Source of the DNA: Acanthosepion esculentum
Lineage: Eukaryota > Mollusca > Cephalopoda > Sepiida > Sepiidae
Direction of reading: 5' to 3'
DNA length: 64,000 nucleotides
Assembly (NCBI GenBank): GCA_964036315.1
Contig: OZ038479.1
Location: 59,423,746-59,487,745, forward strand
Both the position numbers and the translations under genes were made by a program. Shown piece after piece: positions 55,621 through 64,000 of the stretch. The stretch's first letter is position 1; each line of letters begins with the position of its first letter. The notes under the pieces were generated by a model. It searched no databases. It was not told the origin of the DNA and saw nothing but the letters and a program-made list of their open reading frames with translations.

Positions 55621-56100
55621 GATAGTATATGAAAAATTTGATGAAAAGATTTATTTCAATGTGCAAATGTTTTAATAACTTTACGGATACTGATGAAAAA
55701 AATAGAAGCAAAAAACAATTCAAATATTTACACTGTAAAATGAAAACCTGTGCAACAAACATTTATAATCTCAAGTAAATGATTTTATAAACATTTAGTT
55801 TAAAGTCTACTTGGTAAGTTTACCTCACAAATTATTATATTGATGAAAATTTACCTATTTCAAAAATATGAAGGCATTAACTTCTGCTTATCTGCTGTGG
55901 GATTATCTGCAGCAGGCATCTCTGCAGAGTGAAAAAAAAAACACCCATCATTTTCATCAGGACCTAGAAGATATGATCATAGTTCATAGAGACTATAGCC
56001 ACAATACTAAAGAAAAACATGATGCTGGTTTTGGAAGCACCCAAGAATATCATTCTCTTGGAATATACTTTTTTCTTTGGAGGATTAGACATTGGAGGTA
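55620..56100 (+). mobile_element. R1 repeat copy joined to Penelope scrap
   Basis: Positions 55,640-55,945 are the R1 repeat in the orientation opposite to 3.5 and 8.7 kb. It continues into 55,980-56,060, where AAACATGATGCTGGTTTTGG matches the Penelope relic at 57,724. The 77-codon frame at 55,868-56,101 is therefore element-derived. Confidence 0.6.
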
Positions 56101-56129
56101 AATAAGACAAAGAATGTATCATATACTTG

Positions 56130-57190
56130 GGTAAAAAAGGTGAGTAGAATGAAGTGCTGCAAATATCTGGAATCTCAAGGTGTGCATATTAAAGAAGTCA
56201 AAAATACAAGGATAGTAAGGATAAGTTCAAGAGAATCTCAAGGTGTGCAAATAAAAGGAAAAAATAAAACAATAGTAAGGATGAGATCGAAAAAATCTCA
56301 AAGTGTGCAAATAAAAGGACAAGCTAAAATTAATAAGGATAAGCCTAAAAGAATCTCAAGGTGTGCATATAATAGAAGTTAAAAATAAAAGGATAGTAAG
56401 GATAAGTGGAAAAGAATCTCAAGGTGTGCTACTAAAAGTCAAAAAAATAGTAGGGATAAGTTGAGGAGAATCTGAAGGTGTTCAAATGAAAGGAGAAATA
56501 GAAAATCAAAAGATAGTAGGAATAGGTTGTAGAGAATGTCAAGGTGTGCGAATAAAAGAATTCAGAAATAAAATGATAGTAAGGATAAGTTCAAGAGAAT
56601 ATCAAGGTGTGCAAATAAAAGGAGAAGCCACAAATAAGGTGTGTAAATAAAAGGAGAAGCAAAAAATAAAGATAGTAGGGATAAGCCAAAGACAGTTTCA
56701 AGGTGTGCAAATAAAAGGAAAAGCCACGAATAAAAAGATAGGGTTAAGTTAAAGAAAATCTTAAGGTGTGCAAATAAAAAGATAGTGGGATAAGTTTGAG
56801 AGAACCTCAATGTGTTGCATCTGAAAGGAAAAGCGAAATATAAAAAGAGCATAAGGATAAGTTTGAGACAATAGATTGTGCAAATAAAAGGGAAAACCAA
56901 AATAAAAAGATGGCGCAGTTAAGTCAAAGAGAATCTCAAGATGTGCATATAAAAAGAGAAGCCAAACATAAAAAGATAAAAAGTTGGTTGCTTTGCAGGA
57001 CCAATGTGCTGAACATTACAGGAACCAGTAGGCAAAAAGGGAGTCCAGCAGCAAGTGAAATAATACTAACTGAACACATGCTGTAACTTAAGTTACAGAT
57101 GAATGACTCACAGAAACTAGGAGTAAGGATAAGTCTAATATAATCTAATGATAAGCATACAAAAGGAGAAGCAAAAGATAAAAAATAAAA
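56130..57190 (+). repeat. 62-bp minisatellite array, about 15 units
   Basis: Units contain AAGGTGTGCAAATAAAAGG and GATAGTAAGGATAAGT at roughly 62-bp intervals: starts near 56,173, 56,234, 56,296, 56,351, 56,415, 56,468, 56,535, 56,597, 56,633, 56,695, 56,757, 56,804, 56,874, 56,932 and, after a break at 56,990-57,120, 57,140. One strand is strongly purine-rich. Open frames across it on both strands are products of the repeat. Confidence 0.88.
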
Positions 57191-57359
57191 ATCAATTTAT
57201 ATTTTACTTATAAATGTTGTAATTATAGAAAAAATTAGAAAGTATATTTTTATTTGAAATTCTGAAAAAAAAAAATTCAGCAGTTGATGCTTGAACAAAT
57301 GGTTTTCTTCCATATATCTATACGTTATATATGAACATCATTCCAGTAGGAATTAATAC

Positions 57360-57965
57360 TACTGAAGCTAAAGATATGGCTGAGATATGTAGATGACACC
57401 TTCTTCCTCTGGCCTTACCAGGAAGCTGTTCAAATACTGCTGGACCATGTGAATTCCATAAGACCTTCAATCCAGTTCACTGGAGAAGAAAATAATAATC
57501 AGGTATCCTTCATGGATGTACTAAACATATGGACAGAGAAATGGTTCAAGACACATGTATATTACAAGGCAGGAAATGATCAGAATCAAATGGATCCTTC
57601 ACAATAGACTGGAATAACATCAAAATGTCGTAATTAGAGCTGAGAGAATTAAATCAGGAATGGTCAATCATGTATGGAGGGAAACAGGCATTCCTGAACC
57701 CCTGTGGAATGAAGTAAAAAGAGAAACATGATGCTGGTCTTGGAAGTGCCAAAGAAGAACACAGACGAATCAAATGTCTGAAAGTATTGGTGCATATGCT
57801 AGGCTATGAGGATCTACTTACTCTCATAATCCACTTCACCTGGCCAAGGTATAAAAAATATATGTTGATACCATCTACCAATATCACTGACTTGCCATAT
57901 CAGTATAAATATGTTATCATAGTCACCTAAACATAATGGAGGAAAATCATGTTATTGTTATCTAA
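57360..57965 (+). pseudogene. Penelope-like RT relic, paralogue of 33.9 kb
   Basis: The frame near 57,375-57,545 reads LKLKIWLRYVDDTFFLWPYQ, EAVQILLDHVNSIRPSIQF and VSFMDVLN. The RYVDDTF catalytic box is intact. Later pieces give VNHVWRETG, PLWNEVK and HRRIKCL (57,660-57,790), the tail of the GIY-YIG domain. The stretch between RT and tail is shorter than in the 33.9-kb copy. It is broken by stops and inactive. Confidence 0.75.
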
Positions 57966-59212
57966 TTGGAAAAAATATCAATGTGATCTTCATTATATCC
58001 TAACAATTACCTAATTTTTTTTTCATAATTGGGATGATGGCATTACCAAGGAACAACAATTCACACTAAACTTTGGAGTGCTACTTTCCAGAAAATTAGG
58101 ATTGAATAAATTTTTTTTTTTAAAATGAAGATTATATTGTGAGAAGAAAAGCCACTGATAGTATTGATTAGATATAGATGCATCAGAATTTTAAGATGCA
58201 TCTATTTTTTGTTAATAGGTTTACAAACCAAAAGAGCACAAAATAATTTTCTATTGACATCATAAACTACAAGAAAGCATAAAAATAACTTATAAGAATA
58301 TGAAGGAATCAACAGACTAACACAATAGTGATTATTAAATTTTAAAAATTTAATAAGTAGGGAGTTCAAACAAAAGTAATTTGAGAAGTAATTAAAATAT
58401 ATACACATAATGCTATTATGTCACATGATGCTATATTGCCATCATAGAATTTGAATCATAAGTTAAATAAAAGGAGTGAAGCCAGTGAAAATGGTTTGCT
58501 ACAGCCAGTGATTGTAAAAGTTAATGTTCTATATTTGACTTTTCCATCATCTTAACACTGAAGGAATTAAAATTAATTGAAGGAATTAAAATTTCTTAGG
58601 TTACAACAGATAATCAACTTGATAATTTATTTCTTATCCATGGTGAATGCTTAAATAGTGTGGAATGTAAAGATATGATTGTTTTGATAAAAAGATATAA
58701 AATACAATGAAAATTCAAAATATAATAATTGTGTTTTATCTGAGAAAATTTCAGACTATTTTTTTCTACTACGAGATAAGACAACACTGAAAAAGGTCTT
58801 TGTCATGGCTTTATTTCATATTTATATAATAATAAAAAGTTTGAATATTTACTAATATAACTCATCACTAATAGGTAACAATTTATTAACTTGACTATTA
58901 AGTCTACACATGTGTACAGAATAAAAACAACATATTTTTCATATCATTTAACAGATTTTAATAATGTTACAATGTAGGTGAATGTTTGAAAATATTAAGC
59001 TTCATGGCCCAATGGTAAACAATAGAGAAAATGGAATCAGCAAGCAGAATTCTAATTCTTTCAAAGATAGTCTGTGTTAACTTCACAATAACATTTCAAA
59101 TGTTTTAACACATTTCATTTGAAAATATATTGTTTATATGAAATCAGAAATCATATTGAGAGGATCCAAGAAAACATTGCGGTTTTTATTAAATTACTCA
59201 ATTTAAATAAAT
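57965..59212 (-). repeat. Duplicated 3' flank of Z5
   Basis: Positions 58,370-58,530 match 34,720-34,870; 58,873-59,160 match 36,210-37,000 with gaps. Candidate poly(A) sequence on the minus strand is not decisive. No gene is seen. Confidence 0.5.
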
Positions 59213-59764
<552 letters not shown>

Positions 59765-60200
59765 CTGGCATATTAAATATTACTTTGTAACAGAGATCAG
59801 CAAAGGTCATATGAATATTGCCATTTTTTTCCTGTTTATTCACATATAACACTAAATATGTATTTGTAGAAAAGACAAACTCCATATTTCACAATATATC
59901 ATTTCTTGCCAGTTAACATTCATTGTCATGCTTTGAAAATGTAGATCCATAAATTTTACATGAGGAGCATAGAATACATTTTTGTTCTTCATGGAAAGTG
60001 AAATGTCTTTTCCTTCATTGAATTTCTCGATAATAACCATTGAGATTTTTGTACTGCCAGAATATCTGTGAACAATGAAAAGTAATAAAAGATACATTAA
60101 CTTAGGTACTGAATAACATATGAAAGCAGTCTGTATTATAATAGATACATGTAGTTATATATTAAAGTTAGTTCACTAATGTAGCAACAGCAGTAGCCAG
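59765..60200 (-). promoter_or_regulatory. Leader and splice acceptor of Z5
   Basis: On the minus strand TTCATTGTTCACAG ends at 60,066 and is followed by ATATTCTGGCAG, a changed form of the ATGTTCC start of the exon. The leader (60,065-59,765) matches that of Z2. The upstream block continues to about 60,290 (GTAGCAACAGCAGTAGCCAG; TTGTTCAATATATAAATGAT). Confidence 0.6.
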
Positions 60201-60299
60201 TGAAGGTCAAACATTTTGCAGTGAAACAAGATTGGCTTAACATCAGAATTTGTTCAATATATAAATGATTCTATCTTCAAAAGATCTAAAAATAAATTT

Positions 60300-60785
60300 T
60301 TGTTTCTTAGATATCACTATTGTTGAAGATGTGTTTTCTAATTTGATTTTGCAATAATAAACTGCTCACTGAACATATTGTTTCCATGTTTACAGATATT
60401 GCTTATATAAAATACTTAATAAAATCCAATGGCATAATTTATCTTTATTTCTGAAACATAAAATCAAATTCTGTTTTCTATTTATTTCATGCAGGTTGGT
60501 AAATTTGTAATGGGAAGTCAATGAATGTCTAATTACTTCTTTGATAGTACTAGTGGAATGAGAGAAACATAATCTAAATCTTTCAACAACTATCAAAAGA
60601 ACAGAAAAAATCATTGTCTGAAATAATATCCATTTCTGTTGAAAAGAATATATAAAAGGACTAATAGTCTGAAATGATGTTATTCTTTCTACTTATAAAT
60701 GAACTCAATTTGAACAAAATACACTCACTTAACAAAATGGCATTTCTAAGTTTGGCTGGAAGTAGGCGCTAGGAATGTAAGGTCT
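60300..60785. other. Intergenic, no recognised feature
   Basis: AT-rich; the minus-strand open frame at 60,390-60,614 has no support. Confidence 0.4.
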
Positions 60786-60913
60786 GTTGCAGACATCAGG
60801 GATAAGAATGTAAGGTCAACATTTTGGAAGAGAGACACAGGCTACATACAAAAGCCAATGGAAATGAGAAAGTCTAGAAGTGAATAAAATGTCAGGAGAA
60901 ATAAGAGAGAATA
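60785..60913 (+). repeat. Direct repeat left of the mariner
   Basis: The phrases AGAATGTAAGGTC, ACATTTTGGAAGAGA, ATGGAAATGAGAAAGTCTAG and AATAAAATGTCAGGAGAAAT recur in the same order at 62,158-62,275, right of the mariner. A partial third copy starts near 60,765. Confidence 0.8.
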
Positions 60914-60929
60914 ATGAAGGACTGTACTA

Positions 60930-62121
60930 CAGGGTGTTGCAGCAAAATCCGACATTTGACAAAAAGAAAATGAAATAGGTAATAAAAACAAAAGTTGAGA
61001 CCCGACAGTTTATTTAGCAACAGTTAGAGGTACATACTACATTACTTTTCAATGAAACCGCAGGCAGTGGCGACGCCCATCTCAAGGCAGGCGCGAAATG
61101 AGTCACATGCTTTGGCAACCATGTCCTTGTCCATAGTGGCAAATGCCTCCATGATGGCATCCTTCAGAGAGTCAACCGTGTTGTGGGCATGCTTGTTGGT
61201 CTTGGCCTTGATCACGCCCCAGAAATAGTCAAGGAGGTTGCAGTCGGGTGAGGAGGGCAGACACAAGCCTGGCAACCAGTGGTGAATAACATTGTTGAGC
61301 AGCCACACCTGGGTCATCTTGGCCATGTGTGCAGAAGTGGAGTCCTGCTGGAAGACATAGGGGTGTCCGGCAGCAATCTTGTTCATCCAGGGCTTCACCA
61401 CGCTCCTCAGCACCTCCTGGTAGATCTCAGCAGTGACTCCTTTTGAAAGAAGAACGCATGATGTCTCCCTCACAGGAGATGACGCCAAGGACCATGATGA
61501 AGGAGGCAAACTTTGTATGCTTCACAACGGGATCCTCCATGATGTCTTTGCAGATCCACCTGTCATTCTGCCTGTTGCTTGTCTGGTCCTGGATGAAATT
61601 CTTTTCATCAGAGAAGAACTTCAGCATCCCGGCAGACCTGTGCTTGAGCTCATTCAGCAAAGCTGCTGCCTTGACCTTCCTCGACTCCAATGTCCTTCTT
61701 GATCGTTCAGCAGATCATCGATTTGTGACAGCCCATGTCAGTGGTGATCTTGGCATAGCTCTGGCTTCCATCATTGTCGACTGTCTCCTTGATGGCGGTG
61801 ATGAACTTGTTGGTCATAACGGCTAAAGAACAAACGTTGTAAGCCTTTTGTTTGGCAGTAAACTCGTCTTTGTTCTCACATCCTCCAAATGTCCATGACT
61901 ATGGTCCTCTTGAACACAAACCCGGCCATCACTTCTGCAGGCTTCTTCCTGACACAAAAAGAAGCTACTACCACTGTTCTGTGCTCATATTCCATCTTGG
62001 AAAAGGGTTGAGAGAAAAATGTTAGTTGTCAAACTGTTGGGTATCTGCATATACAACTTTTTTTTTTATTGCCTATTTCATTTTCTTTTTGTCAAGTGTT
62101 GGATTTTGCTGCAACACCCTG
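60930..62121 (-). mobile_element. Near full-length mariner element (DD37D type)
   Basis: Terminal inverted repeats of about 58 bp (60,930-60,987 and 62,064-62,121) start CAGGGTGTTGCAGCAAAATC and differ at about three positions. TA dinucleotides flank both ends (60,928-60,929 and 62,122-62,123), the mariner target. The 1,192-bp length is typical. A damaged transposase lies on the minus strand. The good terminal repeats suggest recent arrival by the standards of this window. Confidence 0.92.
61042..61995 (-). pseudogene. Mariner transposase, frameshifted
   Basis: The coding span is about 318 codons from an ATG at 61,995 to the stop at 61,042. The N-terminal part (MEYEHRTVVVASFC) hits a stop, the middle (MTNKFITAIKETV, then KVKAAALLNELKHRSAG) is in two frames, and the C-terminal half is open (61,042-61,509). 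Catalytic acids: D in FSDEKNF, D in FQQDSTSAH, D in SPDCNLLDYFW, with 37 residues between the second and third. In Tc1/mariner nomenclature this is DD37D. The enzyme cuts the element out and inserts it at TA. At least one stop and two frameshifts disable it, although all three catalytic acids remain. Confidence 0.88.
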
Positions 62122-62157
62122 TATATAGATAAAACTTCCAATGAAAAAAATGGGTAG

Positions 62158-62275
62158 TCTGTCACAGATATTAGAATGTAAGGTCCACATTTTGGAAGAG
62201 AAATACAGCTACATTTACAAGCTGATGGAAATGAGAAAGTCTAGAGCTGAATAAAATGTCAGGAGAAATATGAGA
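62158..62275 (+). repeat. Direct repeat right of the mariner
   Basis: Partner of 60,785-60,913 with roughly one difference in ten bases. The mariner lies at the junction between the two units. Confidence 0.8.
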
Positions 62276-62279
62276 TTAA

Positions 62280-63435
62280 ATCTTGTTGCATCATTAGTCA
62301 TGGCAATTTAATCTTATCAATTTAAAACTGTTCTTAAACACAAATTCTATTTCATCACTACTCTATTAATTAGAACTCTATTTAATCACAAATTATAAAT
62401 GAAAAAGTTCACTACAATTAAATGATGACCAATATTTTAAAAAAGAATTTTGCATTTTTTGTCTATAAATATGTTGACTTTTGTAAATATGGATGTCCAT
62501 ACATGACATTATCAGAAAATAAGAGAGGTGCATACAATAAAGTTAAAATTTATTGATAATTTTCTCATGAAGACACTTGTTGAGAAAATTAAAGTAAGGC
62601 TATTAAGCCAAAGTACCTAAAATCCAGATATAAGATTGCTTAAAAATATTTAATTTTAAATGTTACTGGGTTGCTGTATTCATGATTGTTTTAGTTTAAT
62701 TTCCCAAACATCAGGCTCTCAATAGATCATTCAAAACATTAAAAAAACACACTCCATCTTAAAAAAAATGCTTTCCTACAATACTTCAAACACAAAGTAA
62801 ATAGTATTTGTTATAGTTCAAATGAATTAAACTATTTCTTCTGAACATTTCAGAAAAGTAGATTTCATTTTTTAAAGACTTTTTTTAATAAAGCCAATTA
62901 TGTTGACAAATCTGTCAATCTAGGCAAAATTATGGATTTTGCTCATGAGATAAAAACAGAAAAAATTCCAGTCAAATTTAGCTTAAAATGGAAATTCTTG
63001 CAAAAATCAAATATTTGTCAAATTATTAATTAAACTTTCAAGATTTATTCCAAATAAACCAAATTATTTTAGAAATATGTCTTTTTTAGAAAATCTTGGT
63101 ATAAAAAGTTTTTGTTTTTACAACTCCACACTTATTTATGAAATTTCAAGAAATTCGTTTTAGTAGTGCTTAATGTTTTTAGTTATAAGAACAAGTTATT
63201 GGAGAATTTAAATAATTGATATTTTTGTCAGACAGGACACCTAGTTACAGAATATCTGCTCTGAATCAGAACATAAAATATGCAATAAAACTAAGACATT
63301 ATTTAATTAAAAGAGGTTTTAATGTTCTTACGAATAAGGTATATTATGGACACTATTTCCTTAAGAAAAAAATTGATGAATAATGAATGACCCTCAGTAC
63401 TTTACAAAGAATTTTGAATTTTTTTTAATATCTGT
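62280..63435. repeat. AT-rich interspersed repeat, longest continuous copy
   Basis: Positions 62,400-62,620 match 16,590-16,760 and 51,640-51,800. Positions 62,760-62,950 match, in the same orientation, 54,060-54,250 and 39,000-39,130. Positions 63,120-63,340 match 16,185-16,400. No gene is seen. Confidence 0.55.
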
Positions 63436-63695
63436 CTATATCTCTGAGATGAGGTATTAGGATTACATTATTTACATTATTTGGACAGTTATCCTCATCT
63501 TCATTGCCATATTCACAATGTTTTGGCCATTGTACACTCCAGCCTTCTTCAGGTGATTGGAATTTTGAACTGAATGCTTTATTTCATCCACCGGGGTATA
63601 CTGTTCTAGTTCAAATGACACATGGCCCAGTGGATAAAGTCGTTGGTTAGATCCAATGACTAGACCCAAAGAGTTGTGAGTTCAATGAATTTTTA
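63435..63695 (-). mobile_element. Hammerhead-like arm with tRNA-like end
   Basis: Positions 63,440-63,620 match the left arm at 31,480-31,655, with the hammerhead-like core at 63,520-63,552 on the minus strand. Here GAAAC has become AAAAC, which should abolish cleavage. It is joined, after a deletion, to a tRNA-like head on the plus strand (GACACATGGCCCAGTGGATA at 63,624-63,643, then GAGTTGTGAGTTCAAT). The second arm seen at 31.8-32.0 kb is absent. Confidence 0.7.
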
Positions 63696-64000
63696 AAAGA
63701 ATTGTTTTCTTTTTTATTCAATTATAAATAAAAAAGTGATAAAATTGATAACTGTTTTAAAATTAAACTTGAAACTGTAAAACTCTGAAAATGCTCTTAT
63801 TATAAAGGTCTATTTTTAAAGATAATGAATTAGAAGGCTTATTAAAATCTATCACATGCATCTATTTTTAAAATACTTTTTTATTATGCCAAAACGTATT
63901 AAAATCGTCTCCGACAAAACTATGGATGCACATTTCTGAAAAAAATATCACGCATGCTAGAGTTAATTCCCCCTAACTGCATAGAATCATGTGGTCATTC
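63696..64000. other. Right edge, no recognised feature
   Basis: AT-rich; no coding or repeat boundary is seen. Confidence 0.4.

Noticed and set aside
56092..56900. Open frames on both strands in the minisatellite
   Set aside because: Their peptides are simple translations of the 62-bp unit.

Overview
The window looks like repeat-choked intergenic DNA of an animal. It is AT-rich throughout (judged by eye, not computed). It holds one family of C2H2 zinc-finger genes and many decayed transposons. The single-exon zinc-finger ORFs with a conserved splice acceptor just upstream, a tRNA-derived SINE, Penelope-like elements, mariners, BED/hAT remnants and a THAP ORF would suit a mollusc such as a cephalopod. 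No single-copy host gene is present to settle this, so the organism is an inference.

The backbone is five copies of one zinc-finger locus. On the + strand are Z1 (4,886-5,914, 12 fingers, intact), Z2 (20,190-21,059, 10 fingers, intact) and Z3 (26,843-27,180, pseudogene). On the - strand are Z4 (37,737-38,522, 9 fingers, intact) and Z5 (59,213-59,764, pseudogene). Each copy has the same acceptor (TTCACAG or nearly) 183-301 bp before its start codon, the same start context, and related flanks running for kilobases. Copies therefore spread as segmental duplications and not as processed copies. The blocks at 33.3-38.8 kb and 57.3-60.2 kb are collinear duplicates that carry the same Penelope remnant.

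Between the loci, from left to right: SINEs (2.9 and 6.2 kb); a mariner end (9.1 kb); a broken LTR retrotransposon with gag, reverse transcriptase, RNase H and integrase remains (10.3-13.6 kb); a palindromic MITE (15.3 kb); a 2.3-kb transposon with very long inverted repeats set in the Z2 upstream block (17.3-19.6 kb); an LTR-like region (23-24.4 kb); two mariner scraps (24.6-25.6 kb); a Ty3/gypsy remnant and promoter-like sequence (27.7-29.4 kb); a transposon-like pseudogene (30.1-30.9 kb); a 190-bp inverted repeat with hammerhead-ribozyme-like motifs around a tRNA-like spacer (31.5-32.0 kb); Penelope RT/GIY-YIG remains (33.3-34.5 kb); a hAT remnant (40.6-41.4 kb); a second LTR-like region (45.3-47.1 kb); a second inverted-repeat unit (48.2-49.4 kb); a THAP ORF (53.3-53.9 kb); a 62-bp minisatellite (56.1-57.2 kb); and a nearly full-length DD37D mariner (60.9-62.1 kb). 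The rest is mostly unclassified AT-rich interspersed repeat present in many copies on both strands.

Only the three intact zinc-finger ORFs, and less surely the THAP ORF, look able to make protein. The most unusual structure is the hammerhead-like inverted repeat at 31.5-32.0 kb.
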